NCBI RefSeq assembly: GCF_001742425.1
Contig: NZ_MJEH01000033.1
Span: 124,001-188,000, forward strand
DNA: 64,000 bases
Origin: Bacillus solimangrovi
Lineage (GTDB): Bacteria; Bacillota; Bacilli; Bacillales; Bacillaceae_N
Direction of reading: 5' to 3'
Shown here: positions 9,779-17,552 of the stretch, piece after piece
Layout: the number at the start of each line of letters is the position of its first letter
Numbering within the stretch: position 1 is the first letter of the stretch
Notes under the pieces: model-generated
Database searches by the model: none
What the model saw: only the letters and a program-made list of their open reading frames with translations
What the model was told of the DNA's origin: nothing
Made by a program: the position numbers and the translations under genes

Positions 9779-10360
9779 TTACGATAATAGTTTTTTTGCT
9801 TCAAATAGACGTTGAAATGTGGTGAAAAGTTCAACAGCCAAAAATAGAAGGGTAATCGCTGTAAGAGCGTTTGAGAAAATAATCATCGCACTAAATAAGA
9901 GAAAACCTTCTGTCCGTTCAGCAAGTCCTGCTTGGTAATAGAAGGACTTAATACCTTTTCTCTCAGACAATGCCCCTACAGTTAAGAAGACTGTCATCGC
10001 AAAGATGATTGAGACACTTAATAGCAGGAGTGCCCACATTGAGGATGGAAAGCGAAAAGCAAGCCCTAAAATGACACTTATTTCGACTAATCTATCGAAC
10101 GTTATATCCATTAATGTACCCCAAGGTGATGTTTGTGTTTTTCGTGCCATTGCTCCGTCTACACTATCGAGGAAGCCAGATAACCATAATGAAATAAGTG
10201 CTACTACTTTCATATCTAAATAAATCCATAAACCTGATGAAAAACCAACTAAAAAAGCAATAAACGTGACCTGATTTGCAGATAATTTTGCTTTTAATAA
10301 TAGATGTGCAGTCTTATTAATAAATGGATCTACATATTTTCTAGCGTGTGTATCAAGCAT
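9779..10360 (-). CDS. CDP-alcohol phosphatidyltransferase family protein (YnjF-like)
   Basis: A 193-aa membrane protein with about five to six TM helices. The CDP-alcohol transferase signature is complete: DSVDGAMAR, then G and two metal-binding aspartates in GTLMDITFD. Enzymes of this family displace CMP from a CDP-alcohol to make phospholipid head groups; the substrate cannot be read here. I chose the ATG at 10360 because it has an AAGGGG ribosome site, whereas the longer frame to 10426 has none. E. coli YnjF, in the ydjXYZ-ynjABCDEF cluster, is the likely counterpart because YnjB-, YnjC- and YnjD-type genes lie divergently next door. Housekeeping PgsA/PssA are less likely given this context. 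Confidence 0.8.
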   Translation of the reverse strand: MLDTHARKYVDPFINKTAHLLLKAKLSANQVTFIAFLVGFSSGLWIYLDMKVVALISLWLSGFLDSVDGAMARKTQTSPWGTLMDITFDRLVEISVILGLAFRFPSSMWALLLLSVSIIFAMTVFLTVGALSERKGIKSFYYQAGLAERTEGFLLFSAMIIFSNALTAITLLFLAVELFTTFQRLFEAKKLLS

Positions 10361-10527
10361 TTTGCAACGCCCCTTTTGAGTCAAATGTGTTATATATAGG
10401 TTAGTAATCATACAGCGGTTGGACAAGTTGTCAATCTTACAACTGTACCTTCTTAAGTTTAACAGTAAAATATTAAATAATTTTTATACTTTGTTTTTTA
10501 TATTGTAACCTATAGCAAATAGAATCA

Positions 10528-10572
10528 AATGTAAGGTGTCTTACATTCATATGATAAAAGATTTTGTACACT
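10528..10572 (+). promoter_or_regulatory. Crp/Fnr-type operator plus -10 of the YnjB-type operon (site 1)
   Basis: A perfect palindrome, AATGTAAG-GTGT-CTTACATT (10528-10547), contains TGTAA-N6-TTACA. Exactly 21 bp further is TACACT (10567-10572) as -10. No acceptable -35 is present (CATTCA at that place). With a start near 10579 the palindrome centre is at -41.5, the class II activator position. The same arrangement occurs at 16783 and 18304. Confidence 0.65.
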
Positions 10573-10598
10573 TGAGATAAGATAAGGAGGGAGAAGAG

Positions 10599-11831
10599 AT
10601 GAAGAAATTACTTGTATTAATTGTAGGACTCTTTCTTCTTTCAGCTTGTAGTGCGGATAACAATAATAATGAAACTACACAGGTGAATTTGAATGAGATG
10701 AGTTGGGAAGAAATTGAACGTGCAGCAGAGGAGACTGAAGTTCGCCTCTATATGTGGGGTGGAGATAGTGGCATTAACGAATATATCGATGATTATGTCA
10801 CGGTTGAATTGAAAAACAAACATAATATGACGCTAACGAGAGTGCCATTAGATACGAATGAGTTCCTTCAGAAGCTGTTAACGGAAAAGAAGGCAGAGAA
10901 AGATAAGGGAACGATTGATGTCATTTGGATTAACGGAGAGAATTTCAAATCAGCGAAAGAAAATGACTTATTATATGGACCATTTGCTTCAAAGTTGCCA
11001 AGTGTACAGAATTATATAGGTGCAGAAGCGGGGTTCACTCAATCAGATATGGGTACAACTATCGATGAATTAGAAGCACCATGGGGAAACGTACAGTTTG
11101 TCATGAATTATGATGCGAGTAAGGTGGATAACCCACCTAAAAGCTTTGAAGAGTTAAAATCTTGGGTAGCTGAACATCCTGGTAAGTTCACATATCCAGA
11201 ACCAACGGATTTTACAGGGAATGCTTTTATTCGCCATTTATTATACGAGACGACAGAAAATCATCAGAAGTTACAAAAACCATTTGAAGATGTAAACTTG
11301 ACGTCAGAAAGTAAGGCAATGTGGGATACGTTAAATGAACTTGAACCTGATCTATGGAGGAATGGAGAGACATACCCAGTATCACTTTCTCAACTGGATC
11401 AAATGTATAGCAGTGGAGAAGTATGGATGACGATGGGCTTTAATGAAGCGAGAGCGGAAAGCTTGATTGCTGAAGGTGTATTCCCAGAGTCAACAAAATC
11501 ATATGTATTCAACGAAGGTTCAATTGGAAATACACATTATTTAAGCATTCCATATAATTCACCAAATCCAGCAGGTGCAGCGGTTGCGATTAACTTCCTC
11601 CTTTCACCAGAGGCTCAATTGAAGAAGCTTGATTCATCGATGTGGGGAGACGGTACAGTGCTTGATTATACAAAATTAGAAGAACAGCAAAAAAATCAAA
11701 TCGAACTGTTATCAGGGGGACAATCAGTCGTACCTCGAGATGTACTTAAAGAAAAATACTTACCTGAATTAGATACAAGTTACCTTGAATGGATTAAGGA
11801 TGAGTGGTATGAGGAAGTTGTTGAAAAATAA
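10599..11831 (+). CDS. ABC transporter substrate-binding lipoprotein, YnjB family
   Basis: A 410-aa secreted lipoprotein with lipobox LSAC (Cys17) and a type-2 periplasmic binding fold. Motifs RLYMWGGDSGINEYID and DVIWINGENF are those of the E. coli YnjB family (COG4134), as I recall them. It is the first gene of a seven-gene + strand operon, preceded by an AGGAGGGAG ribosome site and a Crp/Fnr-type operator. It would deliver an unknown ligand to the two permeases encoded next. The family is distantly related to iron, thiamine and polyamine binding proteins, but nothing in the sequence fixes the ligand. Confidence 0.83.
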   Translation: MKKLLVLIVGLFLLSACSADNNNNETTQVNLNEMSWEEIERAAEETEVRLYMWGGDSGINEYIDDYVTVELKNKHNMTLTRVPLDTNEFLQKLLTEKKAEKDKGTIDVIWINGENFKSAKENDLLYGPFASKLPSVQNYIGAEAGFTQSDMGTTIDELEAPWGNVQFVMNYDASKVDNPPKSFEELKSWVAEHPGKFTYPEPTDFTGNAFIRHLLYETTENHQKLQKPFEDVNLTSESKAMWDTLNELEPDLWRNGETYPVSLSQLDQMYSSGEVWMTMGFNEARAESLIAEGVFPESTKSYVFNEGSIGNTHYLSIPYNSPNPAGAAVAINFLLSPEAQLKKLDSSMWGDGTVLDYTKLEEQQKNQIELLSGGQSVVPRDVLKEKYLPELDTSYLEWIKDEWYEEVVEK

Positions 11832-12669
11832 TCAATCACTTTCTAATTGGATGATATTGTTGCTTGTACTAGTTTTAACATCAGGAATTGCATTGTACGC
11901 AGGAGTAGCAGCATTTATTCAAACGACTTCAAGTGGCGTGAATGTATATCAAGATCTTTTTGCAAATGAGCGGTTTATGAAAGGCTTAACGTTCAGTATA
12001 TATGTTTCAGTAGTTTCGACTTTTTTCGCATTAATTGTTGGTGTAATACTTACGCACTTTATTTATAAATTTGGCTTAAAGAAGTGGGGGAAGGCAATGA
12101 TGTGGCTTCCGATGCTGTTTCCTCACTTTGTTGCTGGTTATTTAATTTTATTGTTCTTTAGTCAGAGTGGTTGGATATCCTCAATCATGTATCAATTAGA
12201 TCTCTTAAATGAAATGTCATCATTTCCTAATCTTGTGTACGACCGTAAAGGAATTGGTATTATTCTTACTTATTTATGGAAGGAAATTCCGTTTGTCGTA
12301 TTGATGTTAATTCCAATTTATGAACAAATCGACAGTCGTCTTGAAGAAGTGATTCGAATGGAAGGTGGAGGAAAATGGCATCAGTTTAAGGATGCGCGTT
12401 GGCCGTTCCTTTGGCCATTCCTAGTTGAAATAGGTGTGATCATATTTGCGTTTATGGTGGGAGCTTTCGAAGTTCCTTACTTACTAGGAGCGACATCACC
12501 GAAGATGACTGCTGTATTAAGCTTTGAGTGGTTTTATCAAGGTGGTTGGTTGAAGAGACCAGATGCTTTAGCTGGTATGTTTGTCATTTCAATCATTATA
12601 TTAGTAATTACGATGGTTGTGTTAGGGACGACACAAAAGTATAGAGAAAGAGTGATGAGGGGGAGTTAG
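11809..12669 (+). CDS. ABC transporter permease (YnjC N-half type)
   Basis: A 286-aa inner-membrane permease with about six TM helices and a BPD-type EAA-like loop (EEVIRMEGGGKWHQFKDARWP) for contact with the ATPase. I chose ATG 11809, which has AAGGA 8 nt upstream; the gene then overlaps the binding-protein stop by 23 nt, implying coupled translation. In E. coli YnjC is, as I recall, one fused protein of about 510 aa; here its two halves are separate genes. The partner permease starts 2 nt after this stop. Confidence 0.82.
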   Translation: MRKLLKNNQSLSNWMILLLVLVLTSGIALYAGVAAFIQTTSSGVNVYQDLFANERFMKGLTFSIYVSVVSTFFALIVGVILTHFIYKFGLKKWGKAMMWLPMLFPHFVAGYLILLFFSQSGWISSIMYQLDLLNEMSSFPNLVYDRKGIGIILTYLWKEIPFVVLMLIPIYEQIDSRLEEVIRMEGGGKWHQFKDARWPFLWPFLVEIGVIIFAFMVGAFEVPYLLGATSPKMTAVLSFEWFYQGGWLKRPDALAGMFVISIIILVITMVVLGTTQKYRERVMRGS

Positions 12670-12671
12670 CT

Positions 12672-13469
12672 TTGCTAAGCAAAACAATATGGAAAGTTAG
12701 CCTTACGCTTATGTTAATGCTGTTTATTGGCTTTCCAATGCTCTACCTTGTTATTTCTAGCCTAACGTTAACAACACAATGGCCTCAAATCTTGCCATCG
12801 AACATTACTTTATCACATTGGCATACGGTCTTTTCTCAACCGCAACTCTTATCTTCAATGCGAACCTCACTTGTGTTAACGGCAAGTGTCGTTGTCCTTA
12901 ATTTGGTACTTGGTTATCCAGTAGCTCGAATATTAGCATATGAATCATTTAAAGGGAAAGCAATAGCTGAAGTGTTACTGTTATATCCGATTCTTATTCC
13001 AGTCTTGCTCATCATTATGGGCATACATTTGAAGATGATTCAATTAGGGTTAACTGATCATCTTCTAGGAGTAATCGTGGCACATTTAATACCAACATTA
13101 CCTTATACGATAAGAATTATGAAAAATGGCTTTGAAAAACTAGGTAAGAAGTGGGAAGAGCAATCAAGCATGTTAGGTGCATCTGGAACACAGACGTTTC
13201 GTCATATTACTGTTCCGTTGCTGAAACCTTCTATTCATGCAGCTATTCTTGTTACTTCCGTCATTTCATTAAGTCAATACGGAATTACGCTTATCATTGG
13301 AGGAGGAATTGTAACGTCATTCCCAATTATCTTCTATCCATTTGCTGAAACAGCAAATAAAGGAGTAATGGCAGCTTTTTCATTATTGTTTGCTATTCTA
13401 CCTCTTATATTTATAGGGATAACTGAATTATTTGCTAAATCATATAACTTGATTACAAACAAAGATTAG
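12672..13469 (+). CDS. ABC transporter permease (YnjC C-half type)
   Basis: A 265-aa permease with about six TM helices and a canonical EAA loop (EQSSMLGASGTQTFRHITVPLLKP). The start is TTG at 12672, preceded by a GAGGGGGAG ribosome site; the gap to the first permease is 2 nt. It would form the heterodimeric channel with the preceding gene. The transported substrate is unknown. Confidence 0.82.
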   Translation: MLSKTIWKVSLTLMLMLFIGFPMLYLVISSLTLTTQWPQILPSNITLSHWHTVFSQPQLLSSMRTSLVLTASVVVLNLVLGYPVARILAYESFKGKAIAEVLLLYPILIPVLLIIMGIHLKMIQLGLTDHLLGVIVAHLIPTLPYTIRIMKNGFEKLGKKWEEQSSMLGASGTQTFRHITVPLLKPSIHAAILVTSVISLSQYGITLIIGGGIVTSFPIIFYPFAETANKGVMAAFSLLFAILPLIFIGITELFAKSYNLITNKD

Positions 13470-13480
13470 GAGGGCTTGTG

Positions 13481-14482
13481 ATGGGAGGACCATATCTTAG
13501 CATACAGCACTTGAATAAGGACTTTCAGACAAGTCTATTTCAAAACTTAAATCTTTCAATAGAAAAAGGTAAGATCATAAGTCTTGCAGGACCATCTGGG
13601 TGCGGGAAAACGACATTGTTACGCTGTATTGCAGGTTTGGAACGGTGTGAAGGCTCTATTATCGTTGATGGTGTAGATGTAAGTGGGCTAAAACCTGAAG
13701 AACGGAGTATAGGTTTCGTGTTTCAAGAGCCACTCCTGTTCCCACATATGAACGTGCTTCAAAATATCACATATGGGTTGAAAATGCAAAAAGTAAAACG
13801 TAGTGAGCGTATTGAACGTGGACATGAGCTTTTGAAAAAAGTCGGTCTGGAGAAGTTAGGTAAACGTTATCCTCATCAATTATCAGGTGGACAAAAGCAA
13901 CGTGTTGCACTAGCTCGTACACTAACCAGAAAGCCAAAGATTGTGTTGTTAGATGAACCGTTTAGTATGCTTGATCCAGTGTTACGTCAGGAATTGCGTT
14001 GCTTCGTAAGGGATTTATTTCAGAATGAAAAAATAACAGCTATTTTTGTCACACATGATAAAGTTGAAGCTGAGTATATGGGAGATGTAACAGTTGTAAT
14101 GAATGAGGGCAAGGTGCAACAAATTGGAACATCAGAGCAGCTACGTAATGAACCTGTTAATGCTTTTGTTGCTTCCTTTTTTGGAGATGGTCTTGTTTTA
14201 AAGGAAGGGTATGTCCCCCTGTCATCACTGAAGGTTCTACAAAGAAATGATCTGAAAATGGTGAATAGCAGCACATACATGGCAACGGTTCATAAGAAAA
14301 CGTATCTGTATGGAAATAATCTTTATCATTTTTATATTGAAGAATTAGATCAGCATCTTTCACTCCCTTTGGCAGACCAGTTAGGTGAAAATGAATTGGT
14401 ATACATTAGTTATTCAAAATCATCTTTACTTCATTTCAAACCACTATTAAGAGAGGATGAATTAGATGTCGCGTTGGGTTAA
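13481..14482 (+). CDS. ABC transporter ATP-binding protein (YnjD type)
   Basis: A 333-aa ATPase with Walker A (GPSGCGKTTLL), Q-loop (FVFQEP), signature LSGGQKQR, Walker B (IVLLDEPF) and H-loop (FVTHD). About 100 residues follow the nucleotide-binding domain and may be a regulatory TOBE-like tail. I chose ATG 13481 (AGGAGGG 6 nt upstream) over GTG 13478, which is too close to the ribosome site. It powers the two permeases encoded just upstream. Its 3' end overlaps the TVP38 gene by 17 nt. Confidence 0.88.
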   Translation: MGGPYLSIQHLNKDFQTSLFQNLNLSIEKGKIISLAGPSGCGKTTLLRCIAGLERCEGSIIVDGVDVSGLKPEERSIGFVFQEPLLFPHMNVLQNITYGLKMQKVKRSERIERGHELLKKVGLEKLGKRYPHQLSGGQKQRVALARTLTRKPKIVLLDEPFSMLDPVLRQELRCFVRDLFQNEKITAIFVTHDKVEAEYMGDVTVVMNEGKVQQIGTSEQLRNEPVNAFVASFFGDGLVLKEGYVPLSSLKVLQRNDLKMVNSSTYMATVHKKTYLYGNNLYHFYIEELDQHLSLPLADQLGENELVYISYSKSSLLHFKPLLREDELDVALG

Positions 14483-15122
14483 GTTAGGTGGCGCGCTCGT
14501 TGTCATCGCTGTATTACTCATTGTTAAAGAGAAATATATTGATTTTACAGCTGACGATATTAGAGACTGGATTCTATCTTTCGGTGTGATTGCGCCGTTA
14601 ATCTATATTGGAATTTATACGATACGTCCGTTAGTTCTATTTCCTGCGTCTATATTGTCCCTTGCTGGGGGGGCAACGTTTGGTGCGTTAGGTGGAATGT
14701 TATACACCATTATAGGTGCAGTGTTAGGTGCAGCATTATCATTTTTCGTTGCAAGAAGGTTTGGGAAAAATATCTCTAAGGATACGTCCAACGAACGAGT
14801 TCAACGAATTCAAGAGCAGCTGGATAAGAACGGGTTTTTCTATGTGCTTATATTCCGACTAATACCATTGTTTAACTTTGATCTAGTAAGCTATTCATCT
14901 GGATTATCTCGAGTTCGTTTCACGTCTTTCATTTTGGCAACAACAATTGGAATTATCCCAGGAACATTTGCTTACAACTTTCTCGGTGATAGTGTTGCAG
15001 AAGGAGATTGGAAGTTAATTGTTGGAGCTGTTCTCTTCTTTGTTGCAGTAAGTGTCATTCCGCTATTCTTTCGCAAAAAATTTCAGCAATCAGATTTGAA
15101 AGGAGATAAATCCATTGAGTAA
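14466..15122 (+). CDS. TVP38/TMEM64 family (VTT domain) membrane protein
   Basis: A 218-aa polytopic protein with the VTT/SNARE-associated domain. It shows a glycine-rich membrane segment (SLAGGATFGALGGMLYT) and the family core RLIPLFNFDLVSYSSGL followed by GIIPGTFAYNFLGD. Relatives are E. coli YdjX/YdjZ and DedA-superfamily proteins, some of which flip lipids or affect proton-coupled transport. It overlaps the ATPase gene and the following oxidoreductase gene (8 nt), so all are translated from one message. E. coli also has ydjX/ydjZ beside ynjABCDEF, supporting a shared process. Confidence 0.85.
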   Translation: MSRWVKLGGALVVIAVLLIVKEKYIDFTADDIRDWILSFGVIAPLIYIGIYTIRPLVLFPASILSLAGGATFGALGGMLYTIIGAVLGAALSFFVARRFGKNISKDTSNERVQRIQEQLDKNGFFYVLIFRLIPLFNFDLVSYSSGLSRVRFTSFILATTIGIIPGTFAYNFLGDSVAEGDWKLIVGAVLFFVAVSVIPLFFRKKFQQSDLKGDKSIE

Positions 15123-16551
15123 ATATGACTTAGTTGTTATTGGTGGTGGTGCAGCAGGATTAACTGCAGCAGCAGGAGCAGCAAGTATGGGGGCAAAGGT
15201 AGCATTAATTGAAAAGAACTCATTACTTGGCGGTGATTGCTTACACTACGGGTGTGTACCTTCAAAGGCACTCATTACAAGTGCGAAAGCTGTTCATCAA
15301 GCAAGGAAGTCAGCTGCTGAGTTTGGCTTATTGATTGAGGGAGAAGCGGACATAGCAGTTGCAATGGACAGAGTACGGCAATCGATTGAAACGATTCAAC
15401 ATCATGATAGCCATGAACGATTCGAGGGTTTAGGCATCGATGTAATCACTGGAGCAGCAACATTTGTGAATGAGCATAAGGTCAAGGTGACAGATGGTAC
15501 TGAGATTGAAGGGAAACGATTTGTAATTGCGACAGGTTCTTCGCCATTCATTCCTCAAGTTGAAGGGATTGATCGTGTTGACTATTTAACGAATGAGACT
15601 ATTTTCAAACTCAAGCAAGCTCCAAAGCGAATGGCAGTGATCGGTGGAGGAGCAATTGGATTAGAGCTATCACAATCTATTTCTAGATTTGGAACTGATG
15701 TGACTGTTATTGAACGGCATTCACGTCTATTTGCTAGGGAAGAAGAACAAATAGCAGAAACAGTACAAAATAGGCTTGAACAAGAATTATCTTTCCACTT
15801 TAACAGCAGTTTAGAGAAGGTAGATAAACAGAATGATGAGATTGTAATTACGGTAAAAAATATCGATACGAACCTAGTAGAACATCTGACAGTTGATGCG
15901 CTTTTTATGTCGGCTGGTCGCAAACCTAATATTGAAACGTTAGGTCTTGAAAATGCTGGGGTGAAGACGGAAAAAGGGTACGTTGTTGTGAACGAGTATT
16001 TACAAACATCACAGTCACATATCTTTGCTGTAGGTGATGTAAACGGTGCGATGCCATTTACTCATGTAGCAGGTATGGAAGGAAAACTGATTGTTCAAAA
16101 TGCTGTATTTGGGATCAAAAAGAAAGTTTCGTATAAGAATGTTCCATATGTTATTTTTACTGATCCAGAAGTTTTTCATTTAGGATTAACGGAAACTGAA
16201 GCACGTGCAAAATATGGTGATGAAAATATAAAAGTGTACCAAAAAGAGTTGAATGATGTTGATCGATTTGTTGCAGATCGTGACACTGAAGGACTGGTAA
16301 AGGTCATTACTGATAAGAAAGGTCATATTTTAGGTGCACATGCAGTTGGATCAAATGCAGGTGATTGGATGCAGGAAATTGTATTTGCGATGACAAACGG
16401 TAATAAGATTGGTGATCTATCAAATGTTATTCATCCATATCCTACACATGGAGCAGCATTGCAACAAACAGCTGATATGTATTGGAGAGAAAAATTGTTT
16501 AACGGGAAAATCCCAGCAATTACGGAAAAGTATATTAAGTGGTTTAGATAA
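15115..16551 (+). CDS. Pyridine nucleotide-disulfide oxidoreductase (MerA/Lpd-like)
   Basis: A 478-aa FAD-dependent enzyme of class I. It has an FAD-binding N-terminus (YDLVVIGGGAAGLTAAAGA), the redox-active pair in GGDCLHYGCVPSKAL, an NAD(P) motif (MAVIGGGAIGLELS), the FAD-closing motif IFAVGDVNG and a C-terminal dimerisation domain with HPYPTHGAALQQ. It lacks the N-terminal heavy-metal domain and the C-terminal vicinal cysteines of mercuric reductase, so it should not be called MerA. The start is TTG 15115 with an AAAGGAGAT ribosome site; it overlaps the TVP38 gene. It probably reduces a disulfide or other electrophile linked to this transporter locus (inference). Confidence 0.82.
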   Translation: MSKYDLVVIGGGAAGLTAAAGAASMGAKVALIEKNSLLGGDCLHYGCVPSKALITSAKAVHQARKSAAEFGLLIEGEADIAVAMDRVRQSIETIQHHDSHERFEGLGIDVITGAATFVNEHKVKVTDGTEIEGKRFVIATGSSPFIPQVEGIDRVDYLTNETIFKLKQAPKRMAVIGGGAIGLELSQSISRFGTDVTVIERHSRLFAREEEQIAETVQNRLEQELSFHFNSSLEKVDKQNDEIVITVKNIDTNLVEHLTVDALFMSAGRKPNIETLGLENAGVKTEKGYVVVNEYLQTSQSHIFAVGDVNGAMPFTHVAGMEGKLIVQNAVFGIKKKVSYKNVPYVIFTDPEVFHLGLTETEARAKYGDENIKVYQKELNDVDRFVADRDTEGLVKVITDKKGHILGAHAVGSNAGDWMQEIVFAMTNGNKIGDLSNVIHPYPTHGAALQQTADMYWREKLFNGKIPAITEKYIKWFR

Positions 16552-16561
16552 AGTGAAACTT

Positions 16562-16691
16562 CTATCAGTGGCGGTTTTTCTTCATCCCCCACTGATAGTT
16601 AGTTGAACCAATCAGGTAATTACTGACGCTTGCTCTCCCACTTAAACTTCGTTGATTCTCTTAAGTTTTGAAGTGGGAGTCTTAGCGTCAG
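16562..16691. repeat. Paired long hairpins, possible IS200/IS605-end or PATE-like remnant
   Basis: Hairpin 1 has the stem CTATCAGTGG/CCACTGATAG (16562-16598). Hairpin 2 (16623-16691) has outer arms CTGACGC/GCGTCAG and an inner stem CTCCCACTTAAACTT pairing with AAGTTT-tg-AAGTGGGAG. Neither is followed by a T run, so they are not ordinary terminators. Subterminal hairpins of this kind occur at ends of IS200/IS605-family elements and the non-autonomous palindromes derived from them. No tnpA or tnpB is nearby, so this is inference. Confidence 0.4.
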
Positions 16692-16743
16692 TTGAAACGT
16701 GATAAAGATAACTGTGTATTCACTTCAATTAACGATAAGAAAA

Positions 16744-16775
16744 GGAAACTTTCATTAGTGGAAGTTTCTTTTTTA
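16744..16775 (+). terminator. Probable terminator upstream of the OsmC gene
   Basis: The stem GGAAACTT pairs with AAGTTTC around a short loop and is followed by six T. It would stop read-through from the transporter/flavoprotein operon. Confidence 0.7.
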
Positions 16776-16782
16776 GTTAGAT

Positions 16783-16825
16783 TGTAAGTTAGATTACAGA
16801 TATATAACGAAGAAAATAATATGCT
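16783..16825 (+). promoter_or_regulatory. Crp/Fnr-type operator plus -10 of the OsmC gene (site 2)
   Basis: TGTAA-GTTAGA-TTACA (16783-16798) is followed exactly 21 bp later by TATGCT (16820-16825) as -10. There is no -35 match. The palindrome centre is at -41.5 relative to a start near 16832. Over 19 bases it is identical to site 3 at 18304 except for two positions. Confidence 0.65.
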
Positions 16826-16860
16826 ATACGTGTAGTTAAATAATATTGGAGGTAGTAATG

Positions 16861-17298
16861 ATGTCAAAAATAAATGTTCAAGTTTCAGGAAAGTCAAAGG
16901 GAATGCAGTCGGTGTTGAATGCGGGTAATCATACAATTACAATAGATGAGCCACCAAATATGGGTGGGCAAGATTCGGGTGCAGATCCGCTATCAACATT
17001 ATTAAGCTCTTTAGCAGGATGTGAAAATGTAATTGCAAATTTAGTTGCCAAAGAAATCAATTTTGATCTAAAGGGAATCGATTTCGATATCGTTGGGGTG
17101 CTAGATCCACGTGGGTTAATGGGTGATGAAACAGTTAAACCTTACTTTGAAAAAGTAACGATAAATGCAAAAGTAGATACAAGTGAATCACAAGAGCGCA
17201 TTGATGAATTACAAGGTAAAGTTGACAAGCGTTGTCCAGTATATACAACTCTTGAAGCAGCGGGGATTGAATTAGTACCTAATTGGACAAAAGCATAA
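16861..17298 (+). CDS. OsmC/Ohr-family protein (thiol peroxidase fold)
   Basis: A 145-aa protein of the OsmC superfamily, whose members reduce organic hydroperoxides with two cysteines. One cysteine is in SSLAGCENV and the second in DKRCPVYTTL, matching the OsmC pattern; an ADPLSTLL segment precedes the first. I chose ATG 16861 because GGAGGT sits 7 nt upstream; ATG 16858 leaves only 4 nt. It is monocistronic, with a strong terminator behind. Its promoter carries the TGTAA-N6-TTACA operator, suggesting control by the Crp/Fnr-family protein encoded downstream on the opposite strand. Physiological substrate unknown. Confidence 0.85.
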   Translation: MSKINVQVSGKSKGMQSVLNAGNHTITIDEPPNMGGQDSGADPLSTLLSSLAGCENVIANLVAKEINFDLKGIDFDIVGVLDPRGLMGDETVKPYFEKVTINAKVDTSESQERIDELQGKVDKRCPVYTTLEAAGIELVPNWTKA

Positions 17299-17299
17299 T

Positions 17300-17330
17300 A
17301 AAAAGGCTGATCAATCTGATCAGCCTTTTT
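17300..17330. terminator. Terminator after the OsmC gene
   Basis: The stem AAAAAGGCTGATCA pairs with TGATCAGCCTTTTT around an ATC loop. It is symmetrical and could act on both strands. Confidence 0.9.
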
Positions 17331-17494
17331 ATTATGTGATGATTTATAGTAAATGGAATAAGTACCAAACAGCAATATGCACATAGTTGACCAATCATAA
17401 GATTACAGGTGGTATTGTAAATAGAATGTATAGTAATTGAAGGTGAAGGTTAGAAGAGGTTATCGTTACATAGATTTTTTGAGCAAATATAATA

Positions 17495-17527
17495 GAGTGT
17501 GGAGAAATATATGATTTCTCCACACTC
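17495..17527 (-). terminator. Terminator of the Crp/Fnr-family gene
   Basis: A 14-bp stem (GAGTGTGGAGAAAT with ATTTCTCCACACTC) with a 5-nt loop. On the - strand it is followed by a T-rich stretch, fitting the end of the convergent regulator gene. Confidence 0.8.
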
Positions 17528-17552
17528 TAGAATTACAATAGTTATTTTTTGA

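Larger units (their letters stand above)
16552..16860. other. Hairpin-rich intergenic region after the disulfide oxidoreductase
   Basis: It holds two long hairpins (16562-16598 and 16623-16691), a small terminator (16744-16775) and the Crp/Fnr-type promoter of the OsmC gene. No ORF with a ribosome site is seen. Confidence 0.6.

Noticed and set aside
10005-10223. + strand ORF inside the CDP-alcohol phosphatidyltransferase gene
   Set aside because: It is antisense to a gene with a full catalytic signature and has no family resemblance.
15115-16551. Mercuric reductase
   Set aside because: It has the active-site CxxxxC but lacks the N-terminal metal-binding domain and the C-terminal vicinal cysteines, and no merR or mer transport genes are near.
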